NCBI GenBank assembly: GCA_023807065.1
Contig: JAJJLU010003516.1
Span: forward strand, 1 to 62,603
Direction: 5' to 3'
Source of the DNA: Isotricha intestinalis
Taxonomy: Eukaryota > Ciliophora > Litostomatea > Vestibuliferida > Isotrichidae
DNA: 62,603 nucleotides
The stretch's first letter is position 1, and each line of letters begins with the position of its first letter. The notes below the pieces were generated by a model. The model did no database searches and had not been told where the DNA came from. It was given only the letters and a program-made list of their open reading frames with translations. A program made the translations under genes and the position numbers. Below are positions 39,474 to 49,963 of the stretch, piece after piece.

Positions 39474-40370
39474 ATTAGACATTTATATAAATGTCATTAA
39501 AGATATTAAATAATATATCGATTGAAAAATAATATCAACAATATTTGATTAATTATCATCTGATTTTGATTAAATTAATATAATAATTGAAACAAACAAG
39601 AGAATTTATCAATCTCATTTTAATTTTGAACAATTAAAGGGATTATCAATATCTTCAACACAAGAAATTATTGATTTTATTATGGGATTAATTGATATGA
39701 ATAAAATAGAAATTAAAGAAGAAAATATGAAATTAAAATTTATTTTAATTTCTAAATTACCAAATCATTCTAATGTTGAATTAAATTTACAAAACAAAAC
39801 TATAATATCAAAAGAAAAGATTAAAAAGTTAAAAAAAGAAAACTAAGAAATAAAAGAAAACAAAAAATTAAAAAAAATAATCCAAGAAAAAGATTTAGAA
39901 AAAATGGAAAAATTAAAAAAAAATGAGGAAGAATTAGAAAAATTCATAAATGAAAATAACAAATTAAAACAACAAATAAAAATAATAAATGAAAAATATG
40001 ATAATATATAAAATAAAAATTGAACAAAGAATTCTTAAACAATAATAATACAGTGAAAAATAACTATGACAATTAGATAATATATGAATATAATAAGAAA
40101 AATAAAGATAATATAAAAATATTAAATAGTTATGAAGAATTTAAAAGAAATAATAATAATTAATATGTTCTTTTAGATGTTTTTATTTAATTAATTTTTC
40201 TATAATTGTTCTAAATTAACTTCTTTAGATTTATCAAATTTTAATACTAATAATGTTAATAATATAAGTTATATGTTCTATAATTGTGTTAAATTAACTT
40301 CCTTAAATTTATCAAATTTCAATACTAATAATGTTAAAGAAATGAATTTGATTTTCTTTGGTATATGAAT
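39474..40370 (+). pseudogene. Decayed coiled-coil plus BspA-LRR gene, relative of the protease-LRR gene
   Basis: From about 39594 one frame reads NFEQLKGLSISSTQEIIDF, then KLKFILISKLPNHSNVELN, then a Lys/Glu coiled coil with one in-frame TAA near 39845 and another near 40007. Around 40085-40160 another frame reads NKDNIKILNSYEEFKRNNNN. That is nearly the linker of the intact protease-LRR gene (NKDNIRILNSYEEFKRNNND). Two degenerate LRR units follow at 40200-40360 (KLTSLDLSNFNTNNVN, MFYNCVKLTSLNLSNF). So the gene had a coiled coil where the neighbour has a protease. It is opposite in direction to the intact copy. The stops and frame changes mark it as dead. Confidence 0.65.
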
Positions 40371-40816
40371 TAAATAATAATTCTGACATAATTATTTTAT
40401 TTTTTTTTTTGTGTTAAATAACAATTATAAAATAATAACTAATAATGAGAAAATTTGGGTGAATTTAAATATTAATTTTTTAATTTTAAATATTTCATTG
40501 TTCGTTTATTTTTCATTTAATTTATAATAATTCTTTTTGTTTCATTTTTTCATTTTTTTGGTTTATTTTTATAAAAAATTTTTTTGAGTATTCTCGTGGA
40601 AAAATGGAAATAATCATAAATAAAAAAAATAAAATATTAAATTAAAAAAATAAAAGAAAAATCCTTAAATCATATAATTCAAAAGTCTATGATATTTTAT
40701 TTATCAAAAAAATGATTTTTATAAATATAATATTATATAGAAGAATATAATATTTTAAAAACATAAGCAAATAAAAGTAAATTTTTTTTTTGTTTAAAAA
40801 ATAAGAAAAATAAAAA
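40371..40816. other. Gap without a supported gene
   Basis: A/T-rich spacer between the decayed LRR gene and the small secreted protein. Only homopolymer runs are seen. Confidence 0.5.
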
Positions 40817-41323
40817 TCAATAATTATTATATTTCGTTTGGTTCTCTTCGGTTTCATTTTTTATTAAATCATATAATATAAAACCAATAAATTCTCCGGT
40901 ATCATTAGCATTAGAATAAGGATTAGTATAAAGATCAACAAATTTATAAGTATAGATTCTTAATCTTTTCATTGCTATTGTCAAAAAATCTACTTGATTT
41001 AAATTGTTAAATAGTTTTTTACCAGCTTCAAAAGTTGAAGAAGTATCACAAGATGAAGTAATATCAGTAAACATTGATATGATCGCAAGACTCATTTCAT
41101 TTGGATTTTTAATTTGAATTCCATATATGAATTGATCTATTGATTTCATAAATTCATCATTTAAACAACTTTCTCCTAAATAATCATATAATTCTTTATC
41201 TTTTATAGATGTCCAATTTTGTAATATCATATTATCTATCACATTTATTACATCCTTAATATTTTTGTTTATTTGAGTATTTGATAATATTAATAAAAAT
41301 GTTAATATTAAATATCTTTTCAT
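40817..41323 (-). CDS. Small secreted protein of unknown function
   Basis: 168 residues starting MKRYLILTFLLILSNTQI, a clear signal peptide with cleavage likely near 17-20. The mature part is helical with two Cys (CLNDEF and SSCDTSS) that could form one disulphide, and several N-glycosylation-type sites near the end (ANDT, KNET, ENQT). There is no membrane anchor or retention signal. It is isolated, with about 370 bp before the next gene. Secretion or delivery to a vacuole is likely; the family is not recognised. Confidence 0.65.
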   Translation of the reverse strand: MKRYLILTFLLILSNTQINKNIKDVINVIDNMILQNWTSIKDKELYDYLGESCLNDEFMKSIDQFIYGIQIKNPNEMSLAIISMFTDITSSCDTSSTFEAGKKLFNNLNQVDFLTIAMKRLRIYTYKFVDLYTNPYSNANDTGEFIGFILYDLIKNETEENQTKYNNY

Positions 41324-41689
41324 TTTTGTTTAATTTTGAAATTAATTATCATAAAATATTTAATTATAAGTAATTTTATTTAAAAATAAATAAATAATTT
41401 GTCTTATTTTAATAAAGAAATATTGTCAGTTCTCTTTGTATTTGTTTAATATTTCTATTATTATTTATAATAATTAATGAAATAAATTTATAAAAAAAAA
41501 CTAAAAAGTAAAAGCGAAAATAAGAAAGCATTGTATATGTAAAGATAAATTATATAAATTAATTTAGATGAAGAACACAATTTAATATAAAGATATATAT
41601 ATATTACTTTTATTTATTTAAGTTAATGTCATTTTTGTTTAAATAATTAATATTTAAAGATTTATACAAAAAAATTATTGTTATATTAA
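41324..41689. other. Gap without a supported gene
   Basis: Spacer between the start of the secreted-protein gene and the end of the P4-ATPase gene. Nothing recognisable. Confidence 0.5.
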
Positions 41690-44600
41690 TTAATGATTTG
41701 ATAAATACTGTTCAGAAATTCTTTGAACTTTAAAAACTTCTCTCATCCTCACATCAAATTCTTTAATTTTTCTATCAATAATTTCTTCATTTTTTTCATT
41801 GTTTAAACTTTTATCATTAATATATTTCCTAAGTAAATTAACAGGATTATCAATAAAATTAAGATGAAAAGAATAATAAAACAAGTCAAAAATAAATTCA
41901 ATATGAACAGTTAAAAATAAGATTAAATAAAAATTAGGATATTTAAAAATAACTTTAGCAACATTCATAGACTTAAAAAAAGAAAATAATGAACTAACAT
42001 AAAAAAAAAGGAAATACAATACATAAGAAGTGGCAAAAATAATAATCCAATTTATCCAAGTATGATATTTAATATTTAATAAAATTCGATAATTAACAAT
42101 TAAAATAACAGCAGTAAATTGAGTATTAGAACAAATCCAATGATCACTTAAATCACCAGTTGAATTTAAAGGAATTTGAATTATATATTCAGTGAAAAAA
42201 AAAACAATCAAACTAAAAATACAAGATTCAATTAAATTTATAGTAAAAATTTTCAAATTAAAATTTATACTTTCTCTTCCATTATAATAACAATAAGAAA
42301 TATGTTCCTTAATAAATTGACCATCTCTTTCACTAATATCTTGATCTAACAAAGCTTTAAATAACAAAGGTAAAGAAGTAAAAACTAAATTAAATAAAGA
42401 AACATACCAATCATCGAAAATAGTTTGACCACTATATCCAGAATAAAAAGCAAAGAAAAATTGTGGTAAAGTAAATAAGAAATTTTTAAAAAAGAAATAA
42501 ATAATCATATCAGAAATTCTCATATAATTTAATCTTCCATGAAATAATAATAATTTTCTTAAAAATTGAAATTCTCCAATAGCATAATCAGAACTTAAAG
42601 CAGCTTGAGTTCCTTCTTCTCCATAAATTCCAATTCCAACATCAGCTTCTTGTATCATTGAAACATCATTAGCTCCATCTCCTATTGCTAAAGTTATTGC
42701 TCCTTTTATATTTTTTTTTATCATTCTTACTATTAATGCTTTCTGCATTGGAGATACTCTACAACATATTACTGCTTCACTGTCTAAAGCTAAATTTAAA
42801 AATTGCTTTGTTAATGGATGAAGATAATATTTTAATTCTAAATTCTTTTGATTTGGAAGTATTAATGTTAATATTGAAGATTCTATTAATATTCCTCTTA
42901 AAATATCTTTCCTTTTTTCTTCTGATGATTTGTAAAATGAATACATTTGAGATAAACCTATTAAATATATTGCTTTTGTTCTTAATATTGTTTTGTCATT
43001 TTCATAAGATGATGGATATTTTTTTTCAAAGGATTCTATTTCTAATATTGATTGTTCTATTTTTTCTTCATTAAAAATATTTGTATTTATATTATTTTCT
43101 AGAGATTTACTCGTATTATCATTTTTTCCATTCATTGTAATATTATTATTACTATTATTACTATTACTTACTAATTTTGAAACAAATTTCTTATATTTTT
43201 CAACATCTTCATAAATTTCATATAATTCCATTCCTGGAGTGATTAATTTACAAGATATGGTAATATTTTTAGCTGTAGGTAAATTATCTCCTGTAAGAAC
43301 CCATATATTAATTCCTGCAGTTTGTAAATCTTTTATTGTATCTGGAACATTATCTTGTAAATTATCTTCTACTGCAGTACAACCAATTAAAGTTAATCCT
43401 TGCTCTATTTTCAATAATAATTCATCTTGAGCTTTTATATCATCATTTGGAATTTCATCATATTCACCTTTCCATAAATAATATTCTTCTTCATCTAAAA
43501 TTTTCATTCCAATCCATAAAACTCTTAAACCCATTTCACTTAATTTTATACTTTTATTATTTATATTATTTAAAAAAGGTTGATTTTCACCTAAAATTTT
43601 TCCAACTTTTGAATTTCCACCTTTACAAAATAAAAATATAGTGTCATTGAATTTTACAATAATACTCATTTTTCCTCTTGCAGAAGTAAATTTAATTATT
43701 TTTAAAATTTCCCATTTTTCATTTCTTCCATTTACAACATTTCCATTAATTTCAGAATTAATTCTTAAATGAGTTAAAGTATCATCTCCACCTAAAAAAA
43801 CAAATCCTAATCTTTTAGCAGTATCAACTAATATAATTTCATCTGGATTTTCTCCACTATAACTAATATTAAATTTATCATAATTTTCAACTAAATTTAA
43901 TGACATTACACTATCTAATTTTTCTTTTAATTGATTTCCAAAAGTTGCTATATCATCTCTTTTTGTATTTGATCTTATTAATTTTGGTTCATTTATTTTA
44001 ACTCCTGGTTTTGGTGTTTTTTCTACAAAACAAGTATGATTTAAACTTAAACAATATAAAAACATATTTATTACTGATTGTGTATTTTCTAAATTATACT
44101 CACATTTCCCATTTAAGGATTTTAATTGTATATTTAAAGTTTCACCTTTTTTATTTCCTGTTGAATATTCTTTTAATTCTTTATCTGGAAATGTATATAT
44201 AATAGGAATAGCTTTATCTAATATTTTTTCTACAACTTTTTCTTTATTTAAACGTTCTTTTCTTTTTGATAAAGTTTTACCGTCTTTATTTTCTAATTCT
44301 TCTTCTGACATTCCAAAGAATTCATTACCAATTGCACAAGCAGTGAATTCTAATTTATTTGATGTTAAAGTTCCTGTTTTATCACTAAATATATATTTAA
44401 TCTGTCCTAATTCTTCATTTAATGAACATGAATTGCATTGAGCAAATCTTTCTTTAATTTTACTATACATTTCAATATCCCAATTCATTAAAAAAGCTTG
44501 TGAATATTTTACAATTTCAATAGTAACAATTAAAGATATTGGTATCATTGTATTTAATAATAATAGAAAAGTCCAAAATGATATAAAAGCACTAAAAAAT

Positions 44601-45718
44601 TTATTTTTCATCCAATCTTTTAATTCTAAATAATTTTTAGTTTTATCACAATTATTTTTAAACCAAAAACTATTTAAAATTGAACATATTATACATAAAA
44701 AAAATTGGATACAAAAAATAACAATAATTAATATATTAACTAATTTTTCTAAATGACTTTCTTTAGGAGGACATTTTTGACTATTCATAACAATTTTTGT
44801 TTGAGAACCAGTATAAACAACTAAAGCAATAGCAAATTTAGTATTAGCTAACATTGTTCCTTTATAAATTATATGTTTAGCATCTAATTTAATCATATTT
44901 TTCTCATTATTAATAAATAAATTCCCATCAAATTTAGTTAAATCAGGATTTGGTAAATTATATTTTAATTTTCCCCTCATACAAAAATGATCTTGACTTT
45001 GATTAAATATTCTAAATAAATCAGGATGACAATATCTAGGTTTTAAATTTTTTTCACCATCTAAATTTGAAGTCATAACATAAGAAATTTTAGAAATATT
45101 TTTACAAAATAATAAAACACAATCAGCAGGAATTATACTATTATTATTTAATAAGATAACATCACCAACTTCTAAATCTTTACTCATGCAATTTTCATAT
45201 TTTTTATTAATATAATTATATTTTAAAACTTTATGAGAATTTTCTTTTGCATCTTCTTTATGTCTATTCCAGTCTTCTAATCCTTCTCTAAAAACAGAAA
45301 TAGCAATAACAATAATAAAAGGAGCAACTGCAGTTATTGGATTTAAAGGAGAAATTAAAGGTATACATTGAATTATCATTGTTATTAAAAAATATATATT
45401 TGCATATCTTTTAAATTGTAATAATAAAGTCATTGGTAAAAATGTTATTATTGTATATTTTGAGGTTATTACTTGATTATTTGGATAGTTTCTCTTTTTT
45501 TTTGTTTTTTCTATTTTTGATAAATATAAAACTCTATATTCTCTTTTTGAAAGAGAATTATGAGGTTTTATATTATGATTTGATTGATTTTGCTTATTTG
45601 ACAACGTTGTTGTTTCTATTTCTTTTAAAGTGTGCTTTTCTTTTTCATTTTCTTTTATTGTTATTGAAATATCAGATTTTGAACAATCTATCATTTCTAA
45701 TTTATTATCAGGCTCCAT
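41690..45718 (-). CDS. P4-type ATPase, phospholipid flippase
   Basis: P4-ATPases move phospholipids to the cytosolic leaflet and support vesicle budding. The 1,342 residues hold a P4 plan. The A-domain loop SNLDGEKNLKP is at 217-227. The helix-4 PISL motif is at 393-396. The phosphorylation site DKTGTLT starts at Asp446. The hinge GDGANDVSMIQEADVGIG follows, and six C-terminal helices start after LFHGRLNYMRIS. The N-terminus has the family motif RYANIYFLI. The A-domain reads DGEK where most P4 enzymes have DGET; the key Glu is kept. A low-complexity insert lies in the P/N region (NSNNSNNNITMNGKND). A CDC50 partner would be expected but is not in the window. Confidence 0.95.
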   Translation of the reverse strand: MEPDNKLEMIDCSKSDISITIKENEKEKHTLKEIETTTLSNKQNQSNHNIKPHNSLSKREYRVLYLSKIEKTKKKRNYPNNQVITSKYTIITFLPMTLLLQFKRYANIYFLITMIIQCIPLISPLNPITAVAPFIIVIAISVFREGLEDWNRHKEDAKENSHKVLKYNYINKKYENCMSKDLEVGDVILLNNNSIIPADCVLLFCKNISKISYVMTSNLDGEKNLKPRYCHPDLFRIFNQSQDHFCMRGKLKYNLPNPDLTKFDGNLFINNEKNMIKLDAKHIIYKGTMLANTKFAIALVVYTGSQTKIVMNSQKCPPKESHLEKLVNILIIVIFCIQFFLCIICSILNSFWFKNNCDKTKNYLELKDWMKNKFFSAFISFWTFLLLLNTMIPISLIVTIEIVKYSQAFLMNWDIEMYSKIKERFAQCNSCSLNEELGQIKYIFSDKTGTLTSNKLEFTACAIGNEFFGMSEEELENKDGKTLSKRKERLNKEKVVEKILDKAIPIIYTFPDKELKEYSTGNKKGETLNIQLKSLNGKCEYNLENTQSVINMFLYCLSLNHTCFVEKTPKPGVKINEPKLIRSNTKRDDIATFGNQLKEKLDSVMSLNLVENYDKFNISYSGENPDEIILVDTAKRLGFVFLGGDDTLTHLRINSEINGNVVNGRNEKWEILKIIKFTSARGKMSIIVKFNDTIFLFCKGGNSKVGKILGENQPFLNNINNKSIKLSEMGLRVLWIGMKILDEEEYYLWKGEYDEIPNDDIKAQDELLLKIEQGLTLIGCTAVEDNLQDNVPDTIKDLQTAGINIWVLTGDNLPTAKNITISCKLITPGMELYEIYEDVEKYKKFVSKLVSNSNNSNNNITMNGKNDNTSKSLENNINTNIFNEEKIEQSILEIESFEKKYPSSYENDKTILRTKAIYLIGLSQMYSFYKSSEEKRKDILRGILIESSILTLILPNQKNLELKYYLHPLTKQFLNLALDSEAVICCRVSPMQKALIVRMIKKNIKGAITLAIGDGANDVSMIQEADVGIGIYGEEGTQAALSSDYAIGEFQFLRKLLLFHGRLNYMRISDMIIYFFFKNFLFTLPQFFFAFYSGYSGQTIFDDWYVSLFNLVFTSLPLLFKALLDQDISERDGQFIKEHISYCYYNGRESINFNLKIFTINLIESCIFSLIVFFFTEYIIQIPLNSTGDLSDHWICSNTQFTAVILIVNYRILLNIKYHTWINWIIIFATSYVLYFLFFYVSSLFSFFKSMNVAKVIFKYPNFYLILFLTVHIEFIFDLFYYSFHLNFIDNPVNLLRKYINDKSLNNEKNEEIIDRKIKEFDVRMREVFKVQRISEQYLSNH

Positions 45719-46035
45719 TTATTTTTTTTTTGTATTTTTTTTCATTTTTCAAATACAAGAAATAAACTCTAATAATTAAAAAAAATATTATTTTGCTTAA
45801 TTTTTTCTGAATTTAAATTCTTGTAAGTAAATCGATTAAACAGTATATTAAATAAAATTTAGAAATTTAAATTTTTAAAAAATTATTTTTAATTTTCATT
45901 TCAGAATAATAAAAAATTGTTTTAGATTTATATTCAAAAAAAAATATTAAATCAACTCCATTATTATACAAAATAAATATTAATAAAATAAATATGCAAA
46001 TAATTATTATTATATAATTAATTTTTCATTTTAAA
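45719..46035. other. Gap without a supported gene
   Basis: 5' flank of the flippase gene and 3' flank of the next gene. Only A/T runs are visible. Confidence 0.5.
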
Positions 46036-48375
46036 TTATTTTCCTTTTTTTTTAAATCTAATTCTTTTTTTTCTATCTCTAAAAACTTTAAAATACCAAT
46101 TAAATAAATATTTTCCTTTAATAAAATAAATTTCTCCCATAAAAGCAGCTTTGACATAATCATTATCAGTAAATAAGCATTTCATTAAAATCACAATAAT
46201 ATCAAAAAATTTAGGTTTTTGATTTTTTTCTGGAATAAGAGATTTCCAAAATTTAAAAAAATGATTTAATTGATTAAATTGTAAAACTCTTTTCATTTTT
46301 GAATATTTATCTTCATTTAAAATTTCTTCAGCTTTAATATCTTCATCAGTAAGTAAAAATTCTTTTTCTATAGAATTATTACTAATTAAATCTGAAGGTT
46401 GTCTTAAATGTCTTTTAATAATATTTCCTGTTACATTATCATAAACTTTTTTAATAAATTTAACAGGTTTATATTTTTTACCCATGTTCATTATTTGTGA
46501 ATTTCTTAAATCTTTTTTATCAATGTAATTTAATTTTCTATTTCTTTTTCTTTCTTTTCTTAATAAATTTTTCATTATATGAATTCTTGAATTTGATTTT
46601 TCTATTTTTATTTTTGCTTTTCTTTTCTTTGGGATGTAATCTAATTTAAAGTTGCTTTTTTCATAATTTACTGATTTTGAAGTTGAAAAAGAATTATTTA
46701 AATTTTTCAATTCTGCATTTGAATCACTTAAAAATGAAATATCATAAATGTCTTTTTCTATTTCAAATGATATTTCTTTATTTGGTTTACAAATACTTAT
46801 TTTTTCTTTTTCTTTTCCTTCTAAATATTTAATTAATCTTATTTTAAATTCATATTCTTTAAAAAATTTTCTTTTTATTCTTAAATCTTTTCTTTTTAAA
46901 ATTTTAGTTAAAATTTCTTCTTTTTTTCTTTGTATATAAACTTTTTTTAAATAATTAATAAAATATTGTGAATTAGAAATATAAATGTATTTTTTAACAA
47001 TTTTTTTAATAACAAAAGGTAATTGCATCCATAAATAAGGATTTTTTTTATATCCTAAAATTTCAAAATTATTAATTAAATTTTGAATATTTAATTCTTT
47101 TTTAATTGAATGAATAGTAAAATTATTATTATCAAGATTTTCATATTCAATTTCTTTAAAAGAAGAAGGTTTTGAAGGAGGAAAATTTAAATTTATATTT
47201 TTTATTCTTATTGATAAAAAGTTAAAAGTTTTAATTTCTTTTCTATATTTCGATAAACTTTCTTGAGCCATTTCATATAATCTTTTATATTTTATTATCT
47301 CATCACTATTTTGTCTTTGATATTTTTTTCCTTTATAATAAAAAGAATTTTCTTTTGAAATTTCAGTATCATAAAAAAATTTATCTGAAAAAATATCTAA
47401 ATCTTTACTTGTATAATAATTTGGTAAAGATAATAAATCATCATCAATTTCAGAAGGTAAAAAATATATACTAATATTATTTAAAGAAGTTGAAGAATTT
47501 GTTTTTCTTTTTTGTTTTATTATTGGTTTATGATAATTTAAATTCTTTCTTAAATTATATATTAATGGAATTTCATATATTTTCTTTAATTTTTCTATAA
47601 ATTGTTTCTTATCTTCTATAAACTTTAATTTATAAATATTTAAAATATCACAAAATTTAGTTAATTTTTCTAAATGAATTTGATTAAATTTTAACTGTCT
47701 ATATATTCTTCTAAATAAAGTTTGCATTTTACCTTTACTTTTACTTTTATTGTCATCATTTTCTTTTGGAATTCCAATTACACTTCTTCTTTTAGTTTTT
47801 TTAGTTTTACTTTTCTTTTTAAATTCTAATTCAATTTCATTTTCTAAATTCATTAAATTTTTTTTTCTATGATTTTTTTCAATAACATAATCTACTGATT
47901 TACTTTTTCTTTTATCTATTATATTCTCATTCAATATTATATTACTTGTATTTATATTTAAATCATCATTTTCTTCATTTAAATTATACTTTTTTATTTC
48001 TTTAATATCATGAGTTAATAACAATTTAGTTAAAATATTTCTTTTATAAGATTTTTGACTATTTGATCTATAATTTCTTCCAATAGGATTTTTTTCTAAT
48101 TTTAATAATTTACCCATTGAAGCAAATTTATTATAATCATCTTTTTTAAAAATATCTTCTTCTTTTATTGTATGAATATTTCCTAATTTTTCTTTATCTT
48201 CAATTGAATCTTGAGTTGATGATGATATATTATGATATTTTATTCCTTTTAATTTTATATAATTCATTATATTTGCATTTAATTTTTTTAAGTTTGATAA
48301 TTCAGAAGGTTTTTTTTCTGAAAGAGGATTTTCAAATGTTCCAATTACTGAATATCTCTTTTCAGGTTTTTTCAT
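46036..48375 (-). CDS. Large basic protein of unknown function
   Basis: 779 residues, strongly basic (Lys/Arg) with Asn and Ile. Repeated Lys/Arg clusters (KKSKTKKTKRRSV, KRKAKIKIEKSNSR, LRKERKRNRKLNYIDKK) could be nuclear localisation signals or nucleic-acid contacts. Helical middle parts include FEILGYKKNPYLWMQLPF. The C-terminal 90 residues look folded (LNHFFKFWKSLIPE, FFDIIVILMKCLFTDNDYV, FMGEIYFIKGKYLF). No known domain is recognised, nor any membrane segment. Codon use and the clean 2.3-kb frame make it a real gene. Confidence 0.7.
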   Translation of the reverse strand: MKKPEKRYSVIGTFENPLSEKKPSELSNLKKLNANIMNYIKLKGIKYHNISSSTQDSIEDKEKLGNIHTIKEEDIFKKDDYNKFASMGKLLKLEKNPIGRNYRSNSQKSYKRNILTKLLLTHDIKEIKKYNLNEENDDLNINTSNIILNENIIDKRKSKSVDYVIEKNHRKKNLMNLENEIELEFKKKSKTKKTKRRSVIGIPKENDDNKSKSKGKMQTLFRRIYRQLKFNQIHLEKLTKFCDILNIYKLKFIEDKKQFIEKLKKIYEIPLIYNLRKNLNYHKPIIKQKRKTNSSTSLNNISIYFLPSEIDDDLLSLPNYYTSKDLDIFSDKFFYDTEISKENSFYYKGKKYQRQNSDEIIKYKRLYEMAQESLSKYRKEIKTFNFLSIRIKNINLNFPPSKPSSFKEIEYENLDNNNFTIHSIKKELNIQNLINNFEILGYKKNPYLWMQLPFVIKKIVKKYIYISNSQYFINYLKKVYIQRKKEEILTKILKRKDLRIKRKFFKEYEFKIRLIKYLEGKEKEKISICKPNKEISFEIEKDIYDISFLSDSNAELKNLNNSFSTSKSVNYEKSNFKLDYIPKKRKAKIKIEKSNSRIHIMKNLLRKERKRNRKLNYIDKKDLRNSQIMNMGKKYKPVKFIKKVYDNVTGNIIKRHLRQPSDLISNNSIEKEFLLTDEDIKAEEILNEDKYSKMKRVLQFNQLNHFFKFWKSLIPEKNQKPKFFDIIVILMKCLFTDNDYVKAAFMGEIYFIKGKYLFNWYFKVFRDRKKRIRFKKKGK

Positions 48376-48576
48376 TTTTTTCTAACAATAATTTTTTAAT
48401 TATATTCCAAAATTAAAATTTTTTTTATTGTTCTTAAAATTTAATCCAATGCAAAAAATATTTAAAATTATTTAAATATTAATTAAACATTTTTCTCTTT
48501 TATAATATTGATAAAAAATTTTATTAATTTTCAAAAATAAAAAAATAAATTATTGAATTTTTATTTAATTTAAATT

Positions 48577-49803
48577 TTATTTAGTCAAATCATCTAAAGC
48601 TTCTTCAACATTCCATTTATGTTTAAGTAAAATAGCATAAATTTGATTAGGAGGTTTAACAGATAATTGTTCATCAAAAATAGAAATGATTTTTTTTTTC
48701 TGTTCTTTAGGAATTAAATATAAATCAGGGTATTCTTTTAATCTATTATTTAATTGATCATCTTCATCATCATTATTAATAATAATATTAATAATTAAAG
48801 CTTCACTTTGAAATTTAAAATCAGAAGAATAAACTTCAGCAGTAATTTGATAATTTTTAACATCTGAATTAGACTTAATTTCAATGTTAAGTAAAAATCC
48901 TTTTTTTGGTTCAATACTTCCTAAACTACTTTTATATTTAATATTTAAATTATCATAATTTTTAAGAATTAAAAATAATTGATTTGCTTTAATATTAATA
49001 TCACTTTGATTAATTATTTTTAATTGGAAAATTCTTGCTTGATTTGGTCTCATATAAATTTGATTATTTATTAATCCTGGAATTATTTGAATTTTATTTA
49101 ATTTATTTCCTATTATTTTTTGTAAGAAACTCTGTTTTCCATTTAAATCTTTATTTTTACAATTTTGATAATTTATTATTGATTGAATATTTTCACTAAA
49201 CAGTAAATTTTTATATTTTACTAAAGGATGTAAGTGATTTATTTCACATTTATCACATAAAATTACATTATCACATATTGAACAAATATATTTAACATCT
49301 TCTAATTTTTTTTTACAAAGAGAACATTCATCATTAATGAAAATTTTTTCTTTTTTTTTAATTTCCTTTGATTTTTCTTTTGAAGGCTTTTTTTGAGGAA
49401 TTTTTTTTTTAGATTGATTAGGATTAATTAAAACAGATTCTGTAACATACTTTGATTCATCCATATTTGAAAAAAACTCATCATCACCATCTTCTATTTT
49501 ATTTTCTGGAATATCAACTCCAATTGTTTCTAAAATAGAATTTATTTTAGTATCTAAATTTTCGTTTTCACATATTAATATTCCTTGAATATTATTTATG
49601 TTATCTATTATTTCTTCTTTATAATTGTCGTTTTTTAAATAAGTATTATTGGGTCTTATATATAAATCATAATCTCCTTCTTTTAATTTAAATGTTGATT
49701 TAATTAATTCAAAAAGAAGAGAATATGAATTTATTTTTGAAATATCTATTTCTATATCATTTGTTATGTCTTTAAACGTTAATGATAATGTTTTAGAAGT
49801 CAT
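48577..49803 (-). CDS. NBR1/p62-like selective autophagy receptor
   Basis: The 408 residues carry the NBR1-type order of domains. A PB1-like N-terminus spans 1-85 (LSLTFKDITNDIEIDISKI, acidic DYDLYIRPN). A ZZ zinc finger spans 158-192 with C160, C163, C174, C177, C183, C186, H190 and H192. A beta-rich segment at about 245-342 could be the FW (four-Trp) domain, though the Trp residues are missing. A C-terminal UBA spans 365-408 (AILLKHKWNVEEALDDLTK). An acidic stretch before EYPDL (357-361) is a candidate LIR motif for Atg8. Such proteins link ubiquitinated cargo to the phagophore. The ZZ and UBA calls are firm; PB1 and FW are inferred. Confidence 0.75.
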   Translation of the reverse strand: MTSKTLSLTFKDITNDIEIDISKINSYSLLFELIKSTFKLKEGDYDLYIRPNNTYLKNDNYKEEIIDNINNIQGILICENENLDTKINSILETIGVDIPENKIEDGDDEFFSNMDESKYVTESVLINPNQSKKKIPQKKPSKEKSKEIKKKEKIFINDECSLCKKKLEDVKYICSICDNVILCDKCEINHLHPLVKYKNLLFSENIQSIINYQNCKNKDLNGKQSFLQKIIGNKLNKIQIIPGLINNQIYMRPNQARIFQLKIINQSDINIKANQLFLILKNYDNLNIKYKSSLGSIEPKKGFLLNIEIKSNSDVKNYQITAEVYSSDFKFQSEALIINIIINNDDEDDQLNNRLKEYPDLYLIPKEQKKKIISIFDEQLSVKPPNQIYAILLKHKWNVEEALDDLTK

Positions 49804-49963
49804 TTTTAATAAATATTTTTTTCTTCAAAAATATTTATCCTTAATTATTTAATATGGTTTTTTCTTAGATAAATAAATATTATTTAATTATCTTTAACTT
49901 TAATACAAAAATAAATAAAAGAAAAAAAATAAACTTTCAAAATAAATAATAAAATATTATATT

